This document shows positions 1 through 8,135 of a DNA stretch of 40,288 nt, piece after piece. The notes under the pieces are model-generated. The model did no database searches. It saw nothing but the letters and a program-made list of their open reading frames with translations, and was not told where the DNA came from. This stretch comes from Psychrobacter sp. 72-O-c (lineage in GTDB: Bacteria; Pseudomonadota; Gammaproteobacteria; Pseudomonadales; Moraxellaceae), in contig NZ_CAJHBI010000029.1 of assembly GCF_904846605.1 (NCBI RefSeq), forward strand, positions 1 through 40,288, read 5' to 3'. Both the position numbers and the translations under genes were made by a program. Position 1 is the first letter of the stretch; the number at the start of each line of letters is the position of its first letter.

Positions 1-2
1 TA

Positions 3-113
3 AACCCTATCGAGCAGACATGGGCATGGATTAAACAAAAGCGTAAAGAGTGGCGTTTAGATTGTATTGATACGTTGTTCTTCTTATGGTTCTTTATCTG
101 TGATAGTTGTTAG
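3..113 (+). mobile_element. IS630-type transposase, C-terminal fragment cut by the window edge
   Basis: An open frame enters from the left edge and stops with TAG at 111-113, giving 36 residues that begin NPIEQTWAWIKQKRKEW. The NPIE-x-x-W-x-x-[IL]-K pattern is the last DDE-domain signature of IS630/Tc1-like transposases, where the E is the third catalytic acidic residue. Only the end of the gene is visible, so it cannot be said whether the element is complete. I could not define a terminal inverted repeat in the roughly 40 bases before ureJ. The element points towards the 3' end of the urease operon. Confidence 0.7.
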
Positions 114-152
114 GTTCTTTGACTATATTTGAGTCACAATACAAATAACATT

Positions 153-923
153 CTAAGTTAAAACAGGAATAAACACAGCGCCTAGCCCTAATACTACTAG
201 CCCGCGTTGTAGCCAGAAACTACCACCGAGACGTTGCTGCAACTGCTGATTGATCAGTATACCGGCTGAGTATAACCCTAACATAGATACCATCATGCCT
301 GCATAAAACCCTAGCTGACCTGCAGCACCAACCTGTGCGGGCACTTCCATCGCGTGTGCCATACCATGAAATACTGCCAAACCACCAAAACCAATACTCA
401 GTAACGGTAAATAACGTGTGCTTAACGTGCGCATTGATGGCAACCTTGATGACGCTTTCTGCCCACTCCGCTGACCCATTAAAACAACGGCCAATACCAC
501 TACGGATAATAGTATTGCCCCCTCAATCAATCCAGCTGTTAGGCCAAAGGAAGCCGCAAACCCAAAACCTCCAAATAATGTAATAGCAGTGGCTAAAACC
601 ACGCCTAATGACAATCCTACTGTTAATGACCCCATCCCTATACGAGGCTTTTGCAATCCATAAAACAACATACCCATGCCTACTGCCAAAAACAGATGAT
701 CCAGTCCCGTCATTGGATGCATGAGTCCCACTTGTAAGGTGCTCAGGAACGAGGGAGCGTGCGCTACCGTTGATTGGATATGGCCTGAATGAGCCTGCGC
801 CAATGAGGGCAGTAGTAGCAATGCCATTAGTGCAGATGAGCCAGCTGCGCTAATGCTAGGGTACGATAAAACCGATGAAAAACGAGAGGATTTTGTGCAT
901 GGTGTTTTTGTGCAATGTGTCAT
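153..923 (-). CDS. ureJ: HupE/UreJ family nickel permease
   Basis: A 256-residue membrane protein, last gene of the urease operon, 50 nt after ureG. A signal-peptide-like hydrophobic segment ends in SLAQA, followed by the AHSGH start typical of mature HupE/UreJ proteins. Then comes the family motif HPMTGLDHLFLAVGMG, whose His and Asp-His are thought to bind metal. About six further hydrophobic segments follow, with GxxHGxAHA-like histidines (FHGMAHAMEVP) in the second half. The start at 923 is chosen because AAGGAG lies 7 nt upstream; an upstream in-frame ATG at 959 has no comparable site. Family members carry nickel, or act in nickel supply to urease or hydrogenase. The position makes urease the likely client. 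Confidence 0.88.
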   Translation of the reverse strand: MTHCTKTPCTKSSRFSSVLSYPSISAAGSSALMALLLLPSLAQAHSGHIQSTVAHAPSFLSTLQVGLMHPMTGLDHLFLAVGMGMLFYGLQKPRIGMGSLTVGLSLGVVLATAITLFGGFGFAASFGLTAGLIEGAILLSVVVLAVVLMGQRSGQKASSRLPSMRTLSTRYLPLLSIGFGGLAVFHGMAHAMEVPAQVGAAGQLGFYAGMMVSMLGLYSAGILINQQLQQRLGGSFWLQRGLVVLGLGAVFIPVLT

Positions 924-973
924 AGGGTCGCTCCTTAACAGTAATAGTCTGGTTGGCAATGATGGACGGTAGG

Positions 974-1669
974 CTAAGCCAGCATGCCATGTTCTTTAAT
1001 AAAGGCGATGATCTCATTCACCCCATCACCCGTTTTCATATTGCTAAATATAAAGGGCTTATCACCGCGCATTTTTTTGGCATCTCGCGCCATGACTTCA
1101 AGCGAGGCACCTACCATCGGCGCAAGATCGGTCTTATTGATAATCAACAGATCAGACTTGGTGATACCAGGTCCGCCTTTCCGAGGTATTTTGTCGCCTG
1201 CCGAGACATCAATGACATATAGGGTTAAATCTGATAACTCAGGACTAAAAGTAGCCGCTAAATTGTCGCCACCTGATTCGATAATAATCATCTCTAAGCC
1301 TTCAAAGGTTGCTTGCAACTCAGCGATGGTCGTCAGATTAATCGAGGCATCTTCGCGGATAGCGGTGTGTGGACAGCCGCCTGTCTCTACGCCGCGGATG
1401 CGCTCAGCAGGCATGGCATTATTGCGAGTCAAAAATTCTGAGTCTTCCTTAGTATAAATATCATTGGTCACCACCGCCATATTGACGGTGTCGCGTAAGT
1501 TTTGGCACAGACGCAAGGTCAATGCGGTTTTGCCACTGCCCACAGGACCACCAATACCGAGACGTAAGCACGATAAACCAGATGAGGACAGCTGTGACGA
1601 TTGATTCAGGCTATTAGTATCAGCGTTTGAGGTTTGCGGGTCTTGAGGTTTGAGCGGGGTTAGAGACAT
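974..1669 (-). CDS. ureG: Urease accessory GTPase UreG
   Basis: A 231-residue SIMIBI-class GTPase that powers nickel delivery to apo-urease in the UreD-UreF-UreG complex. Visible features are the P-loop GGPVGSGKT at about residues 40-48, the [15 protein letters not shown] segment, the invariant metal-binding Cys-Pro-His at 99-101 ([11 protein letters not shown]), the [15 protein letters not shown] block and the guanine-specificity motif NKTD. UreG proteins are usually about 205 residues. The extra length is a polar, Ser/Gln/Asn-rich N-terminus of about 25-30 residues. AAGGAG lies 6 nt before the ATG. The gene sits 57 nt after ureF. Confidence 0.96.
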   Translation of the reverse strand: MSLTPLKPQDPQTSNADTNSLNQSSQLSSSGLSCLRLGIGGPVGSGKTALTLRLCQNLRDTVNMAVVTNDIYTKEDSEFLTRNNAMPAERIRGVETGGCPHTAIREDASINLTTIAELQATFEGLEMIIIESGGDNLAATFSPELSDLTLYVIDVSAGDKIPRKGGPGITKSDLLIINKTDLAPMVGASLEVMARDAKKMRGDKPFIFSNMKTGDGVNEIIAFIKEHGMLA

Positions 1670-1726
1670 ACTGAGCTCCTTAGACAGTTAGGGTAGCGGT
1701 AAATATAAATAAGGACAACTATAAAA

Positions 1727-2560
1727 CTATGAGCGAAACAACCGACTGTATTGCTCCTCATGCTTGCTTGAGAGGATAGCCAGATTGGGTAGATTATTAG
1801 ATAAATTAAGCCTCTCATAGAGTTGTTGGCATAACTGCTGGGCACGTTGATTATTAATAGCAGCTTGGTTATTAATATTGTCTTGGTTATCGACAACGCT
1901 TTGAGTGTTAATGGCATCTGACGTTATGAGTGTGGCAAAGGTTTGCTGCACTGTGTCACTAAGCGCATCTATCTGCGCAGTCAGCTCAATTTGCAACTGC
2001 CAAAGGATACGTTGACCTGCCATTTGTCCTAAAGGTACGGTCTTAACGGCGGCTAGCACCATGTTTTCTAATTGTGCAAAACCATAAGTGGTCATCGATT
2101 GAGCCAGCGGCAATTGCCAATGCTGGGCAATATGAGCAAACAGTGGCAAATAACCATCTTCTGGTACGTCGGCAGGTATGCCTAGCCTGAGAACTTCATT
2201 AAGCCAAGAGACCATCGCTTGTGCCAACTGCTGGGACTCAAGTACAAACTCCTTACTCTCCAAGCTGGCATGATAGTCGTGCGCGAGGTGCGTGGACAGT
2301 GCTTCATGGCGGTGATCAAGTGCTTGCATTATTAGCCCCAATACAGGCAACTCATAACCGATGACGGCAAGCTGCAAATAGTCTTGCATAAACGTAAGCG
2401 TGGTGCTCTCATCGTGAATAATTCCTGATTCAATCGCCGCTTCTACGCCTTGTGAGTAAGTATAGCTGCCGATCGGTAAGTTGCTCGATGCCAGCATAAG
2501 CAACTGCCCAAGCTGGCTATTCTGATTGTGCTGACTATCTGGCCCAGCGGTATCGATCAT
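1727..2560 (-). CDS. ureF: Urease accessory protein UreF
   Basis: A 277-residue UreF, the GTPase-regulating and scaffold subunit of the urease activation complex. The start LLMLASSNLPIGSYTYSQGVEAAIE is characteristic (split here only by being part of one helix-rich domain). Its ATG shares one base with the ureE stop (TAATG junction), so the two are probably translationally coupled. Family members are usually about 220-230 residues. The surplus lies mainly in residues 215-238, four imperfect copies of a hexapeptide (DAINTQ, SVVDNQ, DNINNQ, AAINNQ) encoded by an 18-bp tandem repeat. The sequence resumes as a helical end (QQLCQQLYERLNLS) after the repeat, so the frame is intact. Confidence 0.93.
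   Translation of the reverse strand: MIDTAGPDSQHNQNSQLGQLLMLASSNLPIGSYTYSQGVEAAIESGIIHDESTTLTFMQDYLQLAVIGYELPVLGLIMQALDHRHEALSTHLAHDYHASLESKEFVLESQQLAQAMVSWLNEVLRLGIPADVPEDGYLPLFAHIAQHWQLPLAQSMTTYGFAQLENMVLAAVKTVPLGQMAGQRILWQLQIELTAQIDALSDTVQQTFATLITSDAINTQSVVDNQDNINNQAAINNQRAQQLCQQLYERLNLSNNLPNLAILSSKHEEQYSRLFRS
1847..1918 (-). repeat. 18-bp tandem repeat, four units, inside ureF
   Basis: Four adjacent 18-bp units (1847-1864, 1865-1882, 1883-1900, 1901-1918) each begin ttg on the plus strand and share the core ttgrttattaat with substitutions. Read in the ureF frame they give four hexapeptides of the form x-x-[IV]-[ND]-[NT]-Q. The unit is a multiple of three, so copy-number change would keep the frame. 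Confidence 0.85.
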
Positions 2561-3132
2561 TATGACTGACCTACAGATTCATGGCTGCTGTGTTCATGGT
2601 TATGACTGTGCGAAGAGCTATGCGAATGGCTGTGCACTTGGTTGTGTGAGTGGCTATGACTCTGCCCCGACTGATAGGCCCCTGTTTCAGGCTCGAACGG
2701 CATTGAGGCTGCCTCAACCTGTAACCCAAGGCGCTCGAGCATTTGTGCAAGCACGTGGTCGTTTTCAAAATATAGAGCATAGCCTGCATCAGTGTGATCA
2801 AACATCAAAGGCACATGTCGGTTACCCAAATGATAGGCTCCTTTCATCAGCGTAAAATCATCATCCGCAGTCACTTTGGTCACAGCTTGCGGCTTGGCGA
2901 TGACTTGGATCAACTCGCCTGCAGCATTGATAAGCACATCGTCGCCTTTAAGTGTGCCTGTACGGGGTAAATCAACGCCGACGCTCTCACCTGACACAGT
3001 GGTGGCTCTAAACCGAGAATGCTGGCGGGTGTCAAAATCTAAAAGCAAATAGTAAGCGGCTTGGTAATGCGCTGCTAATTGTATTTGCTGCTTATTATTA
3101 GGTGTCTGTAGACGGGTATTAAATATTTTCAT
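2560..3132 (-). CDS. ureE: Urease nickel metallochaperone UreE
   Basis: A 190-residue UreE that binds nickel and hands it to UreG. The start at 3132 (MKIFNTRL) is chosen because family homology begins there. An upstream in-frame ATG at 3315 would add 61 residues that overlap the ureC end and look unlike UreE. The ribosome site before 3132 is weak. Visible features are a beta-rich N-terminal domain (DLPRTGTLKGDDVL), the conserved metal-site segment YHLGNRHVPLMF with its His, and a C-terminal tail with eleven histidines in HSHSH-type runs, as in the Klebsiella protein. It is followed by ureF with a one-base overlap. Confidence 0.94.
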   Translation of the reverse strand: MKIFNTRLQTPNNKQQIQLAAHYQAAYYLLLDFDTRQHSRFRATTVSGESVGVDLPRTGTLKGDDVLINAAGELIQVIAKPQAVTKVTADDDFTLMKGAYHLGNRHVPLMFDHTDAGYALYFENDHVLAQMLERLGLQVEAASMPFEPETGAYQSGQSHSHSHNQVHSHSHSSSHSHNHEHSSHESVGQS

Positions 3133-3265
3133 AGGTGCTGTACTCTGGCTGCTGTTGCTCAAACTATTAGTTGATAATACTGACTGCGTAAAGTTTAGGG
3201 AAAAGGTAGAACGACGCCCAAACAGTCTGCTGTATCCAGTATTTCGGGCGTAAAGATCTAAAACC

Positions 3266-5533
3266 TTAAAATAAAAAATAGCGCTGCGCCATTGGCAATA
3301 CATCGGCAGGCTCACAGGTTAGCGACTGCCCATCAGCTCGTACCTCATAAGTCTCAGGATTGATATCCATATCAGGGCAATAGCTGTTGAAACGCATGTC
3401 ACTTTTACGGATATCACGAATACCATGCACCGGCTGGATAACTTTATTTAATCCGAGTTGCTTGTCCACTTGCTTGTCGATGGCGGCCTGCGACATAAAG
3501 GTAATGCTGGTCTGGGCAATAGATTTGGGGTACGTGGCGAACATGGGCCGATAATGTACCGGCTGAGGTGTGGGAATAGAGGCATTGATATCACCCATCG
3601 GCACAGCGGCAATGAGGCCGCCTTTAATGATGCATTCAGGCTTCACCCCAAAAAATTTGGGCGACCATAATACCATATCCGCCCATTTTCCTATTTCGAT
3701 AGAGCCGACCATATCGCTTATACCGTGGGTAATCGCAGGATTGATGGTGTACTTTGCGATATAACGTTTTATGCGGAAGTTATCGTTGTTCTCACTATGA
3801 TCATAGTCTGTCAGAGTAATGCGCTGGTGCTCATGTTCAATGTTAGCGGTCGCGTCTGGTGACAGATGGCCACGTTGGGCTTTCATCTTATGCGCGGTCT
3901 GCCACGTGCGAATGACGACTTCGCCCACCCGCCCCATCGCTTGTGAGTCACTACTCATCATCGAGATTGCCCCTAGATCGTGTAGGATGTCTTCGGCAGC
4001 AATGGTCTCTTGGCGAATACGACTTTCGGCAAAGGCAACATCTTCAGCGATAGCGGGACTGAGGTGGTGACAGACCATAAGCATGTCGAGATGCTCATCA
4101 ATGGTATTAACGGTATAGGGGCGTGTCGGATTGGTTGAGGATGGCAAGACGTGCGACTCGCCGATAGCTTTTAGAATGTCGGGCGCGTGTCCACCGCCCG
4201 CCCCTTCGGTATGAAAGGTGTGAATACAGCGATCTTTAAAGGCGGCTAAGGTACTCTCAAGATAGCCACTTTCGTTTAAGGTATCGGTGTGGATGGCGAC
4301 TTGCACATCATAGTCGTCAGCGACGCTCAAACAGTTATCGATGGCTTGCGGCGTCGTGCCCCAGTCTTCATGTAGTTTGAGTCCTATGGCACCCGCTTCG
4401 ATTTGCTCAGCAATGGGGCCCGGCACACTCACATTACCTTTCCCCAGTAACCCAATATTCATGGCGATACTGTCAGTAGCCTTGAGCATCGAGCCAATAT
4501 GATAAGCCCCTGGCGTACATGTAGTAGCGAGGGTCCCTTGCGCAGGCCCTGTTCCGCCGCCAAGCATCGTGGTCACCCCCGACATGAGGGCCGTTTCGCA
4601 CTGCTGCGGTGCGATAAAGTGAATATGGCTATCAACACCGCCTGCCGTGAGGATTTTACCTTCGCCAGATATGATCTCAGTTGCGCCGCCAATAGGAATA
4701 TCGATGGCAGGTTGGATGTCAGGATTGCCGGCTTTACCAATGGCGCTAATTCGACCATCCTTGATACCGATATCCGCTTTATAAATACCAGTATAATCCA
4801 TGACCAACGCATTGGTAATAACGGTATCAGCAACCTCAGCGCCCAGCAACTGTCCTTGCCCCATACCATCCCGAATGACCTTACCGCCCCCAAATTTAAC
4901 TTCCTCGCCTTTTATTTCGGGTGTTTTAGTTGTTTTGGTAGCGCTTTTATCACTCTGCGACTCATCTGCTTGGTGAGCAGTAGCATCCCGAACACTAGTC
5001 AAATCAACTTCAACTTGTATCCACAGATCAGTATCTGCTAGGCGAACTTTATCACCCGTAGTGGGGCCAAAATGCTCGGCATAGATACGCCTGCTCACCC
5101 TTTTTTGCGAGGTAGTTTGAAGTGGTTCTTGGACATTGCTTTGAGACGTCTTTTGGGCATTAATATCAGAGCTATCTTCATTTACAGTGGCTCTTACGCC
5201 AATCGATTTATTTATTGTGGCATTGAGAGTAACTGGCCCCATCGTACGCCCAGCAAAGCCATATACTGCCTGTTTACCGGCATAAGCGACCAGCTCAACC
5301 TCTCGTGACTGTCCGGGCTCAAAGCGTACCGCCGTACCAGGGATAATATTCAAGCGATAACCACGGGTCCGCGCTCTCTCAAAATCCAAGGCATCATTGA
5401 CTTCGTAGAAATGATAGTGTGAGCCGATTTGGATAGGTCGATCGCCGGTGTTGGCGACACTGATGCGCTGTACCTGCCGTCCTTGATTTAAGATGATGTC
5501 GCCATCTTGGATATGGTATTCGCCTGCTTGCAT
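3266..5533 (-). CDS. ureBC: Fused urease beta-alpha subunit (UreB-UreC), catalytic
   Basis: One 755-residue frame holds both UreB and UreC. Residues 1-105 are UreB ([16 protein letters not shown], then [14 protein letters not shown] and [10 protein letters not shown]). Residues 106-146 are a polar Ser/Gln/Asn linker. UreC starts at about 147 ([21 protein letters not shown]). Nickel and catalytic residues are present: H303 and H305 (HIH), K386 (the lysine carbamylated in known ureases, GLKLHEDWG), H415, H441, the flap C488-H489, and D529. About 30 extra polar residues (179-208) interrupt the segment that normally runs from LWIEVE to DEVKFGGGK, and a smaller insert lies near 565-582. AAGG lies 8 nt before the ATG. 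The enzyme hydrolyses urea to ammonia and carbamate with UreA. Confidence 0.95.
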   Translation of the reverse strand: MQAGEYHIQDGDIILNQGRQVQRISVANTGDRPIQIGSHYHFYEVNDALDFERARTRGYRLNIIPGTAVRFEPGQSREVELVAYAGKQAVYGFAGRTMGPVTLNATINKSIGVRATVNEDSSDINAQKTSQSNVQEPLQTTSQKRVSRRIYAEHFGPTTGDKVRLADTDLWIQVEVDLTSVRDATAHQADESQSDKSATKTTKTPEIKGEEVKFGGGKVIRDGMGQGQLLGAEVADTVITNALVMDYTGIYKADIGIKDGRISAIGKAGNPDIQPAIDIPIGGATEIISGEGKILTAGGVDSHIHFIAPQQCETALMSGVTTMLGGGTGPAQGTLATTCTPGAYHIGSMLKATDSIAMNIGLLGKGNVSVPGPIAEQIEAGAIGLKLHEDWGTTPQAIDNCLSVADDYDVQVAIHTDTLNESGYLESTLAAFKDRCIHTFHTEGAGGGHAPDILKAIGESHVLPSSTNPTRPYTVNTIDEHLDMLMVCHHLSPAIAEDVAFAESRIRQETIAAEDILHDLGAISMMSSDSQAMGRVGEVVIRTWQTAHKMKAQRGHLSPDATANIEHEHQRITLTDYDHSENNDNFRIKRYIAKYTINPAITHGISDMVGSIEIGKWADMVLWSPKFFGVKPECIIKGGLIAAVPMGDINASIPTPQPVHYRPMFATYPKSIAQTSITFMSQAAIDKQVDKQLGLNKVIQPVHGIRDIRKSDMRFNSYCPDMDINPETYEVRADGQSLTCEPADVLPMAQRYFLF

Positions 5534-5578
5534 GAGGGTCGCCTTATTTTAGAGTAATCATTTGAGTGCTATACGCTT

Positions 5579-5881
5579 CTATACGATGGGATTGTGTACC
5601 GTAACCAGTTTGGTGCCATCGGGGAACGTTGCCTCGATTTGTACTTCATCCACCATCTCTGCTACGCCTGTCATCACATCATCGGTGGACAGATAGGTCG
5701 CCCCTTCACTCATCAATTCGGCAACTCGTTTGCCATCTCTTGCGCCCTCCATAAGCAGCATACTGATATAAGCGATGGCTTCGGGGTAGTTGAGTTTAAC
5801 GCCGCGATTTTTGCGCCGCTCAGCGACCATGCCAGCAGTAAACAGCATGAGTTTGTCTTTTTCCGTGGGAGTCAGATGCAT
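5579..5881 (-). CDS. ureA: Urease gamma subunit UreA
   Basis: A 100-residue protein of the normal UreA length. It begins [20 protein letters not shown] and carries the family blocks [14 protein letters not shown] and [20 protein letters not shown]. It assembles with the UreB-UreC polypeptide in the urease trimer of protomers. AAGGA lies 6-7 nt before the ATG. It lies 45 nt upstream of ureBC and about 200 nt downstream of ureD, with a copy of an intergenic repeat in that spacer. Confidence 0.96.
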   Translation of the reverse strand: MHLTPTEKDKLMLFTAGMVAERRKNRGVKLNYPEAIAYISMLLMEGARDGKRVAELMSEGATYLSTDDVMTGVAEMVDEVQIEATFPDGTKLVTVHNPIV

Positions 5882-5940
5882 GGGCGTTCCTTATTGTATT
5901 TGTAGCAACGTGCCACTGGTATGAATTTTTCTTGCGAGCG

Positions 5941-6010
5941 GTTCGCAAACATGACAGAGGCTGTAAAGAATTTATCGCAGTAGCGCTGTACTGTTTCTAA
6001 ATTGAATTAA
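5941..6010 (+). repeat. Intergenic 70-bp direct repeat, copy 1 (between ureD and ureA)
   Basis: This 70-bp stretch aligns without gaps to 7340-7409 in the same orientation, with 57 of 70 identical bases by eye. Best-conserved blocks are gttcgca, agaggctg, aaagaatt, cagtag and gtttctaaattg. It codes for nothing evident. The two copies flank ureD. Confidence 0.8.
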
Positions 6011-6081
6011 CTGTGCCAGGCAAGACAATATCTATTATGGCTCAATATCTAATTTAACCTGACATTTAACCTAATATAAAA

Positions 6082-7209
6082 TCACGTATCCCAAATTCTT
6101 GGACGACAAGGCTCAAGTTGCCACCAATGGTCACGCAGGACTTCTCTAAGCTGATAAAACGCTTCAAAACATGCGCGCACATCCGAACCGATATAGCGGA
6201 TATTAACTGCTTGGTAGTTGTGAGTGCAATAGATAGGCAGTCCAGCTTGGGCAATCGCTTGCCGTAACATTAATACCGTACTGTCTAAATAAAGGGTTGA
6301 CGCCTGCTTAATGATTGCTTGCGCGGTCGCTGTTGACTCTGCTGTTTTTGACTCTAACGGTATTGGCTTTTCATGTACGTCACTCAAGCTTGGCACCGCC
6401 CAAAATGACCCATAGACGTGCTGTCCAGCTAGCCCCAAAGCAGACGTAAACCAGCGGCTTTGCGCCGACTGCGCCACACGTTCAGCAACAATTACCCGTC
6501 CTTCTCGATAGATATTTAGCCCTGTATGGTAGCGCCCTTGCATAAACTGCTCGTCATAGGCCTGCCGCCCAAACACGCTAATCTCCCACGTCATCAAACT
6601 AGATGAGGCTTGTAGATCAAAGCGACTGGTCGCATGCATGTTGGCCTCGTTGTAAATAATACTTTCTTGTGGCAGCCACTCTAAGCGCGCGTGCGCCTTT
6701 AAACTGGCTTGCACGTGCTGGCTGGCATGTTCAGCGATGCCAGGTTGATCCGTATCTTTACCATCTACGACATTATTATTTTCTCTTATAGTTTTTCCAT
6801 CAAGCTTTGACTGCATGTCTGAGTGAATGTCTGAGTGAATGTCTGATTGCATTTCTAACTGATTGTCTGATTGACGATTCGAGGATTTTCTTTGTTGGCT
6901 GATACTGTCTTTACCATACCATTTACCCGCCCCTGGGGTGGTAATGACCGCGTGGCTATTTTGATCTAAGCAGATGTCTATGGTCAGCGTGTCACCTCCG
7001 GCAATCCCTGCTGGAGGATACAGCATCAGTATATGGCAGATACCCTGTTGAGCACGAGGTTCAGGATATAAGGGACGCTGTACCATAAGTGCACCAGTAT
7101 GCTTGCGATGATACAGCCGAGTTTTGGGCTCGACTGTGCTCGTACTTTTAGTGGTAATCGTACGTTTGATAGTGTCAAAACTTAAGGCTAAAGAAGATGG
7201 CCAACTCAT
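6082..7209 (-). CDS. ureD: Urease accessory protein UreD
   Basis: A 375-residue UreD (UreH), scaffold of the UreD-F-G complex that docks on apo-urease. Family blocks are LYHRKHTGALMVQRPLYPE, ICHILMLYPPAGIAGGD, ITTPGAGKWY, RLEWLPQESIIYN and, at the end, ALRD-like REVLRDHWWQLEP. UreD is usually 270-300 residues. The excess is a hydrophilic insert at about 100-168 that includes six tetrapeptide repeats (113-136). A second polar stretch lies near 275-290. The ATG at 7209 has only a weak purine stretch upstream. First gene of the operon, so the promoter should lie in 7210-7440. Confidence 0.93.
   Translation of the reverse strand: MSWPSSLALSFDTIKRTITTKSTSTVEPKTRLYHRKHTGALMVQRPLYPEPRAQQGICHILMLYPPAGIAGGDTLTIDICLDQNSHAVITTPGAGKWYGKDSISQQRKSSNRQSDNQLEMQSDIHSDIHSDMQSKLDGKTIRENNNVVDGKDTDQPGIAEHASQHVQASLKAHARLEWLPQESIIYNEANMHATSRFDLQASSSLMTWEISVFGRQAYDEQFMQGRYHTGLNIYREGRVIVAERVAQSAQSRWFTSALGLAGQHVYGSFWAVPSLSDVHEKPIPLESKTAESTATAQAIIKQASTLYLDSTVLMLRQAIAQAGLPIYCTHNYQAVNIRYIGSDVRACFEAFYQLREVLRDHWWQLEPCRPRIWDT
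6802..6883 (-). repeat. 12-bp tandem repeat, about six units, inside ureD
   Basis: Consecutive 12-bp units on the plus strand (for example tgcatgtctgag, tgaatgtctgag, tgaatgtctgat, tgcatttctaac, tgattgtctgat) cover 6812-6883. In the ureD frame they give QSDN, QLEM, QSDI, HSDI, HSDM, QSKL at residues 113-136. The units are in frame and decay towards both edges. Confidence 0.8.
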
Positions 7210-7780
7210 TTTATCTACTCATCTGATATAGTGATATTTACCGAATAATTCAAAACCAACCGCAACCGACACGGTAGACGCTACTACGAACCGTTAAGCA
7301 ATAACAAATAAAGTTTTTGGTATTGCTATAGGGTGTGCTGTTCGCAGGTATGATAGAGGCTGCAAAGAATTCATCTCAGTAGCACTGGGTCGTTTCTAAA
7401 TTGTATTAAGTATATCCCTACAATCCTTGTGCCAACTCATGTAAGTGCGCTACTTAGTAAAGTTATCTAAAATAACTAACGTGTTGATTTTATTTTACTT
7501 TTAATTATCGATGTCTTCTTATCCTAGTGACAAATTTATTTTATACATTTATCAAACGCCGATTAACTATGCTCACTTCTTGAATATACTCCCATCCGCA
7601 CCAAAACTGTACAACTTACTACCATGGATGCACCATCCTTTAGCATCTTCTCTCTATTTAGCCTAGTGTTATATCAACAGATAATGGACAGGTTATATTT
7701 AATGAACAATGTAGTCTGGTACTAATATGAGTTGGCGTTTAAGCTAATTTTGTAGCGTCACTTATTAAATTTGTCTTACA
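7210..7780. other. Gene-free stretch upstream of ureD
   Basis: No convincing coding frame. It should hold the urease promoter, but I see no clean -35/-10 pair and no sigma-54 (GG-N10-GC) or NikR-like site I would defend. Near 7271-7294 there is a weak inverted repeat (ACGGT ... ACCGT) with an inner GTAG/CTAC. Copy 2 of the 70-bp repeat is at 7340-7409. The rest is AT-rich. Confidence 0.5.
7340..7409 (+). repeat. Intergenic 70-bp direct repeat, copy 2 (upstream of ureD)
   Basis: Same-orientation partner of 5941-6010, with 13 mismatches in 70 and no gaps. It lies 131 nt upstream of the ureD start. See copy 1 for the conserved blocks. Confidence 0.8.
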
Positions 7781-7813
7781 AATGCCCTGACAAATCTTGT
7801 TGGGGCATTTTTA
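7780..7813 (+). terminator. Intrinsic terminator-like hairpin without an evident gene before it
   Basis: AAATGCCC (stem), a 14-nt loop, then GGGCATTT running into a T-rich tract. It is oriented for the plus strand, but no plus-strand gene is seen in the 670 bases before it. It may end an unrecognised small RNA or a lost gene, or act as an insulator upstream of clpP. Confidence 0.55.
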
Positions 7814-8135
7814 TTGGCATTTTATGAGCTTAGCCCTTGATAAATGACCGCAGACGCCCTATCAATAGGAAATAATTTATCATTTGTCACATTAAAACGT
7901 TATTATTAGCGCATTAAAAAAGTTACCATTACTGCCATTATTTCTAACACAGCTTTGTAGCAAAACTCAGTTATTGTTACTGCTATCTATTGTTGTCAGT
8001 TATTGTTATTGCCAATTGTTGTCATCATTTGCTATCAACAGCCGTCAACATCAATAATGATAAGCGCCCATAAAAGATCAATTACTCGCTAATATTAACT
8101 TTTTTATTTTAAACTCTTATCAATAGGATCTCTCT
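7814..8135. other. clpP upstream region with a near-tandem duplication
   Basis: No gene is seen. At 7968-7996 and 7997-8022 a segment starting cagttattgtta and ending attgttgt occurs twice back to back, with a small length difference. AGGAT lies 8 nt before the clpP ATG. No convincing heat-shock promoter could be assigned by eye. Confidence 0.45.

Noticed and set aside
3133..3315. 61-codon N-terminal extension of UreE from an ATG at 3315
   Set aside because: It overlaps the ureBC end, does not resemble UreE, and family similarity begins exactly at the ATG at 3132.
4499..5041. 180-codon plus-strand frame inside ureBC
   Set aside because: Shadow of the urease gene, which has clear homology on the other strand.
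7210..7440. Sigma-54 or NikR control site before ureD
   Set aside because: I looked for GG-N10-GC and NikR-like palindromes and found nothing defensible.
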